32,330 nt of DNA from Bacteroidales bacterium (GTDB taxonomy: Bacteria > Bacteroidota > Bacteroidia > Bacteroidales > UBA10428): NCBI GenBank assembly GCA_035299085.1, contig DATGXG010000020.1:1-32330 (forward strand), read 5' to 3'. Both the position numbers and the translations under genes were made by a program. The notes below the pieces were generated by a model, which was not told the DNA's origin, ran no database searches, and was given only the letters and a program-made list of their open reading frames with translations. The stretch's first letter is position 1, and every line of letters begins with the position of its first letter. This document shows positions 1 through 7,827 of the stretch, one piece after another.

Positions 1-74
1 GTCTTCTATAGTCTTATTCTGGATAGGTTTATGTATTTAAATTTATAACATTTCCAGAAAAAAAAGGTTTTTCC

Positions 75-99
75 AATCATGAAAGATGAAAGCATGATT
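75..99. repeat. Inverted repeat upstream of the first gene
   Basis: Seven-base arms AATCATG (75-81) and CATGATT (93-99) enclose an 11-base A/G-rich loop, about 48 bases before the start codon at 147. The position would suit an operator or a leader hairpin, but no T-run follows and there is no second copy to compare. The rest of 1-146 is AT-rich and I see no gene in it. Confidence 0.3.
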
Positions 100-146
100 T
101 CCGGAATATTCAAATACTTTTTAAATTAGCAGTAAAATAACAGCAT

Positions 147-344
147 ATGAAACTCAGCGAAGGAGCAAAAGATCTCCGGAAAATCATAGAAAAGGCTATA
201 GAAGACCATAAAATCAGCAAAGCCGAATACGATATGATCATTCACCAGGCAACGGTAGACGGCAATATTGACCGCCAGGAACAGGCCCTGCTGAGTGAAT
301 TGCAGGAAATGATCGCAGATAAGACGATTAAGCTGGTGCCGTAG
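147..344 (+). CDS. Small TerB-like helical protein, unknown function
   Basis: This is a 65-residue, highly charged, helix-rich cytoplasmic protein with no signal peptide and no membrane segment. The first half (LRKIIEKAIEDHKISKAEYD) is a lysine/glutamate-rich helix. The second half holds an acidic turn followed by a helix (VDGNIDRQEQALLSELQEMI), a pattern that recalls TerB-like or EF-hand-like D.DG.ID..E segments. The resemblance is too short to assign a family. ATG at 147 is the natural start, since the reading frame is closed just upstream. It stands alone: the next gene, at 650, faces it from the other strand, and a repeat begins 17 bases after its stop. It could be a small regulatory or tellurite-resistance-like protein, but I do not recognise a function. 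Confidence 0.6.
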   Translation: MKLSEGAKDLRKIIEKAIEDHKISKAEYDMIIHQATVDGNIDRQEQALLSELQEMIADKTIKLVP

Positions 345-360
345 TTCGGCTTACAAAGAG

Positions 361-416
361 ATCGTCATTGCGAACCCCGATTCCTGCGGGGTGAAGCAAT
401 CTGCCTGCACGGGCAG
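361..416 (+). repeat. Two-hairpin dispersed element, copy 1
   Basis: This copy begins ATCGTCATTGCGA. It contains a CCCCG...CGGGG hairpin, the spacer GAAGCAAT, and then a CTGCC...GGCAG hairpin. Nearly identical elements lie at 6001-6056 (same strand) and 19526-19581 (reverse orientation). Stems are kept among the copies while loop bases change. This one sits just after the stop of the 147-344 gene. Confidence 0.85.
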
Positions 417-471
417 AACGCAGAACAAGGGCAGTTTTCAGTATTTGGTATTCAGTGTTGCAGTGTTCGGT

Positions 472-655
472 CAGGGACGATAGGGACCTTAGGGACTATA
501 GGAATGCATCCAGTCACCAGTCACCAGTCACCAGTCACCCTTGGCCGCCGAAGCTTCAGCGAAGGAGGCAATCACCACTGCAGACTCTGACAGGTCCTGC
601 CGGACTCTGTCAGGTCAATCGTAAATCGCCTATATCGTAAATCGTTACCTTATTT
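472..655. repeat. Composite repeat block, left copy
   Basis: Within the gene-free stretch 345-649 three recognisable modules lie in order. First is a GGGAC-rich 9-base periodicity (about 472-502) ending in ATGCATCC. Second is a tandem array of the heptamer CAGTCAC (four copies, 511-538). Third is a hairpin with CTGACAGGTCC and GGAC-T-CTGTCAG arms (587-613), followed by GTCAATCGTAAATCG words. The same three modules, in the same order and orientation, occur at 4031-4445 on the other side of the large gene at 650-3844. The segment 541-570 also contains a GAAGCTTC-centred imperfect palindrome. I see no gene in it. Confidence 0.8.
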
Positions 656-3600
656 CTTCATTACTTTGTAAACCGTTCTATTCTCCCCCGCATCAATCAT
701 CAGGTAATACGCTCCGGGTTGACCGGTTAAATTCATCTTCATATACCGGCTGTTATGGAACTGTTCTTTTCTGATGACTTTCCCTTCATTCGTTAGCAGG
801 GTAATTACAGCATTCTCATAAGTCTTTGCCGCATCAATCGTTACAAATTCCCCGGCCGGATTCGGATAAACCAGCACTCGGTTGTTTGCCTGGCCTGGCA
901 AACCGGTAAGAATAACTTCATAGGCTTCAGAAGTATCAACACAAACCCCCTCTGAAACGATTACAGCATATAGGCCATTTGATATGGCTGTAAATTCGGG
1001 ATTAATAGCTCCGGTTATCGGAGTATTCCCGTTTCCTGCATCAATCCACTGGTACATTCCGCCTTCCTGCAATGAAGTGAGTACGGCCTGATCCTGGATA
1101 ATCCCTGTATTCACGTGGTCAACGGACAGATTAACCGTAATGATGCTGTCACATCCGCAGCCTGAGACAAGGGTATCCTTATATTGACCATCCTGTTTCC
1201 AGACCTGAGTTCCCCCGGGCGATATCATGCTGTCACATACCGTCAGCACGAGTTGAGAAAATGAATTATGATTAATTGTAAGATTTATGTTTAAAATGCT
1301 GTCTACTGCCTGGTATCCTTTCACTGTATCCGCATAAACACCCGGAGTTTTCCATATATAATTTCCACTGGGTGAAATCATACTGTCGCAGGCTACCAGG
1401 TTCTTATTGTAAACTTCATGGACATCCGGAAAGTATTCAAAAAGTTCCATTCCGGAAGTGGCATCCGTGGCCTGGAAACATATCCGGTCATCGAAAACTA
1501 TTAGTCCCGATGGTGATGAACTTTCAACACCCGGATAAATATCGGCCGCCAGGGTGGGTTTGATTCCGTCAAATTGCCACAGCTCGCGACCATGTATGCC
1601 ATCATCGGCACTAAAAAACAAAATGCCGTTTCTTATGACCGGAGATAGTGGCCAGGAAGATGATGTCCCTTTAAAAAGATCAAAAACCAATTCAGTTGTA
1701 CCCGTGCTGTCCACCTTCCACCATTCGGTGCCGTGCAGGCTGTCATCTGCGGTGAAATATAAATAATTATCAAAAACTATATAATTATCGATATTGGAAG
1801 AATGTGGCCCGGGATAAATGTCATCCACCAGCTGAGGAATATTATCCGTACCCAGGCTCCATAGTTCACTGCCATGAATTCCGTCGTTGACAAGGAATAG
1901 AAGCCGGCCTTTGAAAACAATGAATTTTGAAAGATTCGTGCCGAGGGCTTCAGTGCCATAGGCGCCAGGATTGAAATTTGTAATCCTTTCTGCAGGATTA
2001 AACCCATCGGTCATCCAGAGTTCAGGGCCTGCTGAATCAATGTCGGTAAAATAAACCCGGCCGTTATAACCTGTTAAGTGATAGGCCTGTCGCACCGGCG
2101 TAAACGCTACCGGTTTTTGATTGGGTTTATATTTCCACATCCGGTTGACACCTGTGCTATCCTGTGCTGTAAAAAATAAGCTATGCTCATATGAATACAG
2201 GTTATCAGGGGTTGATTTAAACTTAACCAGTTCTGTATCCGGAGCCTTAAAAGTTCCTTCACGGTAATTGTATCCATAAAGATTGTACAGATGAAACCCC
2301 ATATTATCAAAACTTCCATGATATCCAAAATATACAGTGCTATCCAGTTCAACTAATTCGGAAATATCATAAAAACTTTCAACCCAGCTAGCTTCTTGTC
2401 CGTCATAGGCAAGCAGACTACAAAAGGTCTTGCCACATGAGCCTACATAGAATATACTCTTCATTAAATTTTGCATACTGGTACTCGCATACCCATAAAA
2501 TCCCGGTGCCTTTACAGGTGTATTGAGACCATCATAAACCATAAATCGTGGACTGTAATGGATAGTGCTTGTGAAATAAAGTTTGTTATTGAGAACTATT
2601 AAATTCTCCGGGGTCGATCCGAGTGTTTGCCGGCATATTTTTGCAACTAAAAATGGTTGGCTGCTTCCGTCAAACTTATAGATTTCATTATTATTGCCGT
2701 AATAAAACGCATGGTTAAAGATTTGTATGAACCCACTTTTATCAGGCAGGCTTTGGGATCCAAAGGCATAAGTTTGAGTGACTTCACCTGTAGTTGAAAG
2801 TTTGAAGACTTTCTTGGTTACCTCATCGGTTATATATAAATCACTATCAATTTGTCCAAGGAATGAATATGCCCATTCTGAAGAATGTCCGGGAAATTTT
2901 ACCGGTTCATTTAAGTTATCAAAACTCCAGACAGATGTAAAATCATTGTATGTTGCAGTAAAGTACAGTTTGTTATTAAAATTGATTAATTCATCAACGC
3001 CCTGGAATTTTTCAATCTTGCTTAAATTTGTACCGTCGAACACCCATAGATAGGGATCAACATTACGGTCAAAATACATGGTATCATTAATAATGATCCG
3101 ATCATCTATAAACTTAGGTATGCGGCCAATTTTCTCAGGTGCCTGAATGCCGTCCGATTTCCAGAGTGTATACCAGTCTTGAGCACTGTCAGGCGAAGTA
3201 AAATACATGGAATTCTTCATTATGAAGGCGAAATTGACCGTTTTCAGGTATTGGTCTGATACCATTAAAAGTGAATCTTTTACATCCAGGGTCCATAATG
3301 CGCTGTCGGCCCACACTTTAAAGTATAACCTGTGATTCAATTCACCCAGGAATGAAACATCTCTGGTAAGAGAGGGCTTAACTTGTTTCAGATTTATGCC
3401 GTCATATAACCAAAAACAGGATGAATTGGCCTTTGTCTGCTCCCAGCATAGAATCTTATTATTAAAACAATAAACGGGCTGATGCAGACCTGATTTAACT
3501 TTTTCCGGTGTATGAATGCCATCGCAAAAGAACCACTGCCCATCAGTGTCAAAATACATCAAATCATTGTAAATAAAAGGAGTCCCGAAAAACTTAAGCT

Positions 3601-3844
3601 CTTCATGACGTACTGCTTTGTCAGATCGATCAATTGCCCATAAACTGTTATTATATATCGCATCATCCGCACGAAAATACAACTTGTCACGAAAAATGAA
3701 TGGTGCTCTCGGATGGGCCTGTCCGGGAGTAGTATCAAAATCCGCAACCAGTCTGACCTTTTGGGCTTTAAGATTTATGGCAACAAATACCAGGATAAGG
3801 CAAAACAGGGATTTTACAGGGAAGAAGAGAATTTTTACTGGCAT
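650..3844 (-). CDS. Large secreted ELW..DG-repeat protein with T9SS sorting domain
   Basis: This is a 1064-residue exported protein. An N-terminal signal peptide (hydrophobic core about residues 10-24, ending LKAQ) precedes about 780 residues of repeats. These have LYF-type beta strands alternating with W..DG turns, including clear ELW..DG units near the end (ELWMTDG, GSELWSLG, GRELWQFDG followed by DIYPG), as in hyalin-like ELWxxDGT repeats. A beta-propeller-like fold is likely. Two further repeats, each starting with CDSMISP(S/G)G and containing a VYADT or QYKDT turn (about 810-920), are of a kind common in Bacteroidota surface proteins. The last 73 residues, from VYPNPAGEF, form a T9SS type A sorting domain, so the protein should cross the outer membrane and be released or anchored at the cell surface. 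No catalytic motif is visible; adhesion or ligand binding is an inference. It is transcribed alone and flanked on both sides by the same composite repeat block. Confidence 0.85.
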   Translation of the reverse strand: MPVKILFFPVKSLFCLILVFVAINLKAQKVRLVADFDTTPGQAHPRAPFIFRDKLYFRADDAIYNNSLWAIDRSDKAVRHEELKFFGTPFIYNDLMYFDTDGQWFFCDGIHTPEKVKSGLHQPVYCFNNKILCWEQTKANSSCFWLYDGINLKQVKPSLTRDVSFLGELNHRLYFKVWADSALWTLDVKDSLLMVSDQYLKTVNFAFIMKNSMYFTSPDSAQDWYTLWKSDGIQAPEKIGRIPKFIDDRIIINDTMYFDRNVDPYLWVFDGTNLSKIEKFQGVDELINFNNKLYFTATYNDFTSVWSFDNLNEPVKFPGHSSEWAYSFLGQIDSDLYITDEVTKKVFKLSTTGEVTQTYAFGSQSLPDKSGFIQIFNHAFYYGNNNEIYKFDGSSQPFLVAKICRQTLGSTPENLIVLNNKLYFTSTIHYSPRFMVYDGLNTPVKAPGFYGYASTSMQNLMKSIFYVGSCGKTFCSLLAYDGQEASWVESFYDISELVELDSTVYFGYHGSFDNMGFHLYNLYGYNYREGTFKAPDTELVKFKSTPDNLYSYEHSLFFTAQDSTGVNRMWKYKPNQKPVAFTPVRQAYHLTGYNGRVYFTDIDSAGPELWMTDGFNPAERITNFNPGAYGTEALGTNLSKFIVFKGRLLFLVNDGIHGSELWSLGTDNIPQLVDDIYPGPHSSNIDNYIVFDNYLYFTADDSLHGTEWWKVDSTGTTELVFDLFKGTSSSWPLSPVIRNGILFFSADDGIHGRELWQFDGIKPTLAADIYPGVESSSPSGLIVFDDRICFQATDATSGMELFEYFPDVHEVYNKNLVACDSMISPSGNYIWKTPGVYADTVKGYQAVDSILNINLTINHNSFSQLVLTVCDSMISPGGTQVWKQDGQYKDTLVSGCGCDSIITVNLSVDHVNTGIIQDQAVLTSLQEGGMYQWIDAGNGNTPITGAINPEFTAISNGLYAVIVSEGVCVDTSEAYEVILTGLPGQANNRVLVYPNPAGEFVTIDAAKTYENAVITLLTNEGKVIRKEQFHNSRYMKMNLTGQPGAYYLMIDAGENRTVYKVMKK

Positions 3845-3967
3845 AAATTAGTTTTTGGGTATACTAATATATAAAACAGCTCATTAAATGATTTGGAATT
3901 TTGACAAATGGCTCAATATCAGTGGTATTTGGTGTATTTTGTTTGAAGTTTGAGGTTAGTTCAGAGT

Positions 3968-4012
3968 TTTAGGGTTCAGTGGTTTAGGGTTCAGTGGTTT
4001 AGGGTTCAGTGG
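3968..4012. repeat. 15-bp tandem repeat, three copies
   Basis: The unit TTTAGGGTTCAGTGG occurs three times without a mismatch (3968-3982, 3983-3997, 3998-4012), followed by a partial fourth copy (TTCAG). It lies upstream of the start of the large T9SS gene (minus strand, start at 3844), about 125 bases away. The stretch 3845-3967 between them is AT-rich with no visible gene. Confidence 0.85.
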
Positions 4013-4030
4013 TTCAGAGTTTAAAAGTTC

Positions 4031-4445
4031 AGGGACCTTAGGGACATTAGGGACTATAGGGATGCATCCAGAATCCTGCATCTAGTATCCAATCACCAGT
4101 CACCAGTCACCAGTCACCAGTCACCAGTCATCAATCACAGGTCTGAGCTTGTCGAAGACCTGGTTGTTCTCTGTTATGATCCCGGTGGCCGAGCTTGCCG
4201 AGGCCGGCTTGTCGAAGACCAGGTTGCTCTCTGTTATGATCCCGGTGGCCGAGCTTGCCGAGGCCATCTTGTCGAAGATCCTCCTGAAATCCTAAATTGT
4301 AAAGACTCTGACAGTTCCTGCCGGACTCTGTCAGGTCAATCGTAAATCGTAAATCGCTAAATCGTAAATCGTAAAGACTCTGACAGGTCCTTCCGGACTC
4401 TGTCAGGTCAATCGTAAATCGCAAATCGCTAAATCGTATATCGTA
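4031..4445. repeat. Composite repeat block, right copy
   Basis: This block fills most of the gene-free stretch 3845-4428. It starts with GGGAC-rich 9-base words ending GATGCATCC (4031-4069), then a CAGTCAC heptamer array (4097-4131, the last copy degenerate), then a 60-bp tandem (4141-4280), then two CTGACAG...CTGTCAG hairpins (4308-4334 and 4380-4406) separated by runs of AAATCGT heptamers. Apart from the 60-bp tandem it matches the block at 472-655 module by module. Open frames across it are repeat-derived and I do not regard them as genes. Confidence 0.8.
4141..4280. repeat. 60-bp tandem repeat
   Basis: Positions 4151-4200 and 4211-4260 are almost identical, differing at two sites; a decayed third copy begins at 4268. 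Each unit contains CTTGTCGAAGA and GGCCGAGCTTGCCGAGGCC, the latter an imperfect inverted repeat. The period is exactly 60 bases, a multiple of three, which explains the spurious open frames here. Confidence 0.85.
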
Positions 4446-4992
4446 AATATTTTATCCTGAACAGGGCAGTAGTAACACCCCACGCCAGTATCGCCCCTAT
4501 CATTGCCCCGCAGATCACATCTATGGGAAAGTGGACGCCTAAGTATATGCGGCTGAAGGATACTATGGCAGCCCAAATCAACATTCCGGCCGTGACCCAT
4601 TTAAATTTAAATAACCGGGAAATAAAAACAGCGAGTGCAAATGAATTCGCTGCATGCCCTGATACAAACCCATACGAACTGCGGCAGTAGTTATGCACCA
4701 GGTGAACCAGGTGGCCTATTTCGGGATCTTTGCACGGCCTGTATCGCTTTACATTGTTCTTCAGCAGGTTCGCGACCTGGTCGCTCAGTGTGATCAGAAC
4801 CACAACGGCAAGCAGTATCCAGAGGCTTTTCAACCTGTATTTCCGGATTATAAAAAAGAGCAGGACGGCATAAAGCGGTATCCATTCCAACTTACCGGAA
4901 ACGAAATACATCAAACTATCGAGGAAAGGCGTATTGTGGCCGTTTATCCACAACAACCACTGCTTATCCAGGTGAATAAGCGAATCAATCAT
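4429..4992 (-). CDS. PAP2-family membrane phosphatase
   Basis: This is a 187-residue integral membrane protein of the PAP2 (type 2 phosphatidic acid phosphatase) superfamily. All three catalytic motifs are present in order: KNNVKRYRP (K-x6-RP) near residue 78, a SGHAAN version of PSGH near residue 116, and [12 protein letters not shown] (SR-x5-H-x3-D) near residue 147. Five or six hydrophobic segments surround them. Such enzymes dephosphorylate undecaprenyl pyrophosphate or phosphatidylglycerophosphate; the actual substrate cannot be told from sequence. The start overlaps the end of obgE by 8 bases, so it is probably the last gene of the hpt-adk-obgE run. The last codons (LRYTI and the TAG stop) read through the AAATCGT repeat words, so the C-terminus appears to have been shaped by repeat invasion. 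Confidence 0.85.
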   Translation of the reverse strand: MIDSLIHLDKQWLLWINGHNTPFLDSLMYFVSGKLEWIPLYAVLLFFIIRKYRLKSLWILLAVVVLITLSDQVANLLKNNVKRYRPCKDPEIGHLVHLVHNYCRSSYGFVSGHAANSFALAVFISRLFKFKWVTAGMLIWAAIVSFSRIYLGVHFPIDVICGAMIGAILAWGVTTALFRIKYLRYTI

Positions 4993-5983
4993 CTGAAGGA
5001 GTATTGAGTTCCTTCCAGAGCATATCCTTAAGTTTCTGAAGATTCAGTCCGGTTGTGGATGAAATAAACACAAAAGGAATGTCGGGAAGATCCTTTTTCA
5101 TTTCAGCCATAAGCTCGTCATCAGCCAGGTCGCATTTGGTTATGGCAAGCACTCTTTTCTTATCAAGGAGTTCGGGATTGAATTCCTTTAGTTCATTAAG
5201 CAGGATGTCATACTCTTTTGCAATGTTCTTTGAATCGGCCGGGATCATGAAAAGCAGGATGGCATTTCTTTCAATATGCCGGAGGAACCGCAATCCAAGT
5301 CCCCTCCCCTCATGCGCTCCTTCAATGATACCGGGTATATCGGCCATAACGAACGAGCGCGAATCGCGATATTGAACAATGCCGAGATTGGGTACAAGGG
5401 TTGTGAAAGGATAATCGGCAATCTTGGGTTTGGCAGCCGAAACAACCGAAAGCAGCGTGGATTTACCTGCATTGGGAAAACCAACCAACCCGACATCGGC
5501 AAGTATTTTCAGTTCCAGTGTGAAATATCCTTCAACTGAAGGCTCACCCGGCTGAGCATAGCGGGGAGTCTGGTTTGTGGCCGATTTGAAATGCGTGTTG
5601 CCCAATCCGCCTTTACCGCCTTTTGCCAGAATATGCTCCTCGTCTTCGTGTGTAATTTCAAACAGAAACTCGCTGGTTTCAGCATTCCGGGCGATTGTGC
5701 CAAGAGGAACTTCAATGACAACATCCTTTCCGTCAGCACCTGTTGAGTTTGCCCTCAGACCGTCCTCACCGTTACCGGCGAAAATGTGCTTCTGATAACG
5801 CAGGTGAAGCAGGGTCCAGAGCTGGTGGTTGCCCCTGAGAATGATATGTCCGCCCCTGCCGCCGTCACCGCCGTCAGGACCACCTTTCGGAACAAACTTC
5901 TCTCTCCGCAGGTGGGCTGAACCCTTGCCTCCCCGGCCCGACCGGCAGAAAATCTTTATGTAGTCTACGAAGTTTGATTCCAT
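4985..5983 (-). CDS. obgE: Obg GTPase
   Basis: This 332-residue GTPase associates with the 50S ribosomal subunit and acts in ribosome assembly and stringent control. The glycine-rich Obg fold fills residues 1-158 ([23 protein letters not shown]). The G domain follows: G1 GFPNAGKST (168-176), G3 DIPG (215-218) within the Obg signature [13 protein letters not shown]4 TKCD (282-285, with T in place of the usual N), G5 SST (308-310). There is no C-terminal OCT extension, which fits the short form of the family. It overlaps the PAP2 gene by 8 bases and is separated from adk by an 89-base gap filled with the two-hairpin element. Confidence 0.96.
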   Translation of the reverse strand: MESNFVDYIKIFCRSGRGGKGSAHLRREKFVPKGGPDGGDGGRGGHIILRGNHQLWTLLHLRYQKHIFAGNGEDGLRANSTGADGKDVVIEVPLGTIARNAETSEFLFEITHEDEEHILAKGGKGGLGNTHFKSATNQTPRYAQPGEPSVEGYFTLELKILADVGLVGFPNAGKSTLLSVVSAAKPKIADYPFTTLVPNLGIVQYRDSRSFVMADIPGIIEGAHEGRGLGLRFLRHIERNAILLFMIPADSKNIAKEYDILLNELKEFNPELLDKKRVLAITKCDLADDELMAEMKKDLPDIPFVFISSTTGLNLQKLKDMLWKELNTPSDD

Positions 5984-6000
5984 TTTTGATGTTTGAACAG

Positions 6001-6072
6001 ATCGTCATTGCGAGCCCCGGTTCCTACGGGGCGAAGCAATCTGCCAGCACAGGCAGCTCCTCGCAACGACGG
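6001..6072 (+). repeat. Two-hairpin dispersed element, copy 2 (inside an operon)
   Basis: This copy has the ATCGTCATTGCGA start, the CCCCG...CGGGG hairpin, GAAGCAAT and the CTGCC...GGCAG hairpin of the other copies. It continues into CTCCTCGCAACGACGG, whose end is an inverted near-copy of the start (11 of 12 bases of CGTCATTGCGAG), so the whole element is a closed imperfect palindrome. It lies between adk and obgE and would be transcribed as part of their mRNA. Confidence 0.85.
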
Positions 6073-6645
6073 CTACACCTCCTCAATCGCCCCGCACAAC
6101 CTTGCAAAAATATCTTCAATTGTGCCCATGCCATTTACTGCTTTGTATTTTCCCTGTGCATTATAGTAGTCGATAACCGGTGATGTTTCACGGTTGTAAA
6201 CGGCTATGCGGTTTTCAATTACGTTGATATCCTGGTCATCGGCCCTGCCTGAAACCTTGCCTCTTCCCAGGAGACGGTTCACCAGTTCCTGTTTTTCAAC
6301 GTCAAGTGCCAGCATTACAGTAATCGCCGTGTTCTTCTTTTTAAGAAGATTGTCGAGTGCGGATGCCTGTGCTTTTGTTCTCGGGAAACCGTCAAATATA
6401 AAGCCATTCGCATTTTTATTCTGGTCGAGCTTTACTTCGATCATGCCAATAACCACTTCGTCCGGAACAAGTTCGCCACGGTCCATAAATTTCTTGGCTT
6501 CAAGTCCTAACGGTGATTTTGCAGCCAGTTCACCTCTTAAAATATCTCCGGTTGAAAGGTGCACCAGTTTATATTTTTCAAGAAGGCTTACAGCCTGAGT
6601 TCCTTTTCCTGCCCCCGGAGGGCCGAATAAAACAAGATTAAGCAT
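6073..6645 (-). CDS. adk: Adenylate kinase
   Basis: Adenylate kinase interconverts ATP + AMP and two ADP in the cytoplasm. The 190-residue protein starts with the P-loop GPPGAGKGT (8-16). STGDILR, the AMP-site segment DGFPRT (about residues 85-90) and the LID-flanking RLLGRG...SGRADD with its arginines are all in place. It is a short-LID form without the four-cysteine zinc motif, as usual in Bacteroidota. The start is 31 bases after the hpt stop, so co-transcription with hpt is likely. The stop is directly followed by the two-hairpin repeat. Confidence 0.96.
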   Translation of the reverse strand: MLNLVLFGPPGAGKGTQAVSLLEKYKLVHLSTGDILRGELAAKSPLGLEAKKFMDRGELVPDEVVIGMIEVKLDQNKNANGFIFDGFPRTKAQASALDNLLKKKNTAITVMLALDVEKQELVNRLLGRGKVSGRADDQDINVIENRIAVYNRETSPVIDYYNAQGKYKAVNGMGTIEDIFARLCGAIEEV

Positions 6646-6676
6646 GATTTGTATAATGAATTATGGTTTATGAATT

Positions 6677-7213
6677 CTACTCACTGAGCTTGTATATCCC
6701 TCGCAGATTCCGTCCGTATCCTTCGTAATCAAGGCCGTATCCTACAACAAAATCCTTTGGAATGCTGAAGCCTACGTAGTCTATTTTGATGTCTCTTGTA
6801 TACAGTTCGGGCTTGAGCAATAAGGTAGCCACATAGATCTGCTTGGGCATGAAACCTTTTATCTGCTGGATAATGCTTTCTATAGTAACACCAGTATCAA
6901 TAATATCTTCAATAATCACAACGGTTTTATCCTTAAGGACTTCATTGATACCGATCAGCCTTTTTACATTACCGGTACTTACTGTTCCCTTGTAAGAAGT
7001 AAGTTTAACAAATGATACCTGGGTATTGAAATTGATCTTCCTGAGCAAATCGGAAGCGAACATGAAGGCCCCATTCAGAATGCCGATGAAAATAACTTCT
7101 TCATTTTTCAGATCTGAATTGATGCGGTCGGCCATATTTTGTACTTCCGCCTGGATTTTTTCCGGCGGTAGAAACAGTTGGAATTCCTTATCCAGTATTG
7201 TAATTTTGAACAT
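6677..7213 (-). CDS. hpt: Hypoxanthine phosphoribosyltransferase
   Basis: This salvage enzyme converts hypoxanthine (and usually guanine) plus PRPP to IMP/GMP. In 178 residues it shows the PRPP-binding loop VVIIEDIIDTGVT (98-110), an early GILNGAFMF pyrophosphate-loop region (44-52), SFVKLTSYKG, and the purine-site segment IPKDFVVGYGLDY (151-163). It is the first gene of the minus-strand run hpt-adk-obgE-PAP2 and diverges from purE, 73 bases away, so purine salvage and de novo synthesis share one intergenic control region. Confidence 0.93.
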   Translation of the reverse strand: MFKITILDKEFQLFLPPEKIQAEVQNMADRINSDLKNEEVIFIGILNGAFMFASDLLRKINFNTQVSFVKLTSYKGTVSTGNVKRLIGINEVLKDKTVVIIEDIIDTGVTIESIIQQIKGFMPKQIYVATLLLKPELYTRDIKIDYVGFSIPKDFVVGYGLDYEGYGRNLRGIYKLSE

Positions 7214-7286
7214 AAACCGATTTCAATAAATCGTCGCAAGATACGAATAATTGAATTAAATTAGACCTGAAATTAAAATTTGGACT

Positions 7287-7793
7287 ATGACGCCTTTGGT
7301 AAGTATCATTATGGGAAGCACTTCTGACCTCCCGGTTATGGAAGCTGCTGTTAAGTTTCTGGATGAACTTGAAATTCCGTTTGAAATTAATGCACTTTCA
7401 GCACACCGTACTCCCGAAGAAGTTGAAAAGTTTGCCAAAAATGCCTCCGACAGGGGTATAAAAGTAATAATTGCCGCTGCCGGTATGGCCGCCCATCTTC
7501 CGGGGGTCATCGCCTCAATGACCACACTGCCTGTAATAGGCGTTCCCATAAAAGCATCACTCGAAGGATTGGATTCACTCCTTGCCATAGTTCAGATGCC
7601 TCCGGGTATCCCGGTTGCAACAGTGGGTATCAATGCCTCGCTCAATGCCGGTATACTGGCCGCCCAGATGATCGCCCTGCATGATGAAAAGGTGGCCGGC
7701 GCTGTAAGGAAATATAAAGAAGGTCTTAAGAAGAAAATTGTTTCGGCAAACGAGGAATTATCCAAACTCAGTTATAAGCATAAGGTTGGTTAA
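7287..7793 (+). CDS. purE: N5-carboxyaminoimidazole ribonucleotide mutase (PurE)
   Basis: This enzyme rearranges N5-CAIR to CAIR in purine biosynthesis. It is 168 residues and class I-like: GSTSD (10-14), catalytic SAHRTP with His40, AAGMAAHLPGV (64-74), PVIGVP (82-87) and MPPGIPVATVG (104-114). ATG at 7287 gives the canonical N-terminus. No purK is adjacent. The next gene starts 34 bases later on the same strand. Confidence 0.96.
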   Translation: MTPLVSIIMGSTSDLPVMEAAVKFLDELEIPFEINALSAHRTPEEVEKFAKNASDRGIKVIIAAAGMAAHLPGVIASMTTLPVIGVPIKASLEGLDSLLAIVQMPPGIPVATVGINASLNAGILAAQMIALHDEKVAGAVRKYKEGLKKKIVSANEELSKLSYKHKVG

Positions 7794-7827
7794 TTGATAT
7801 AAACCGTTATTTACCGTTACAGCAGAT

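Noticed and set aside
361..538. Possible CRISPR array (CAGTCAC and similar repeats)
   Set aside because: The units are 7-9 bases with no spacers, and no cas genes are present; they are simple tandem repeats.
455..640. 61-codon open frame in the left repeat block
   Set aside because: It reads straight through CAGTCAC heptamers and the CTGACAG hairpin and has a low-complexity peptide with no family resemblance.
3618..3851. Plus-strand open frame opposite the start of the large secreted protein
   Set aside because: It is antisense to a well-supported signal peptide and repeat region and shows no independent family features.
4131..4424. 97-codon open frame on the minus strand
   Set aside because: It is composed almost entirely of the 60-bp tandem and the CTGACAG/AAATCGT words, giving repeated peptide segments; it is a product of repeats with periods divisible by three, with no start context or neighbour support.
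7274..7282. TAAAATTTG as a purE -7 box
   Set aside because: The gap is one base too long for TAnnTTTG, and it would place the transcript start at or after the purE ATG.
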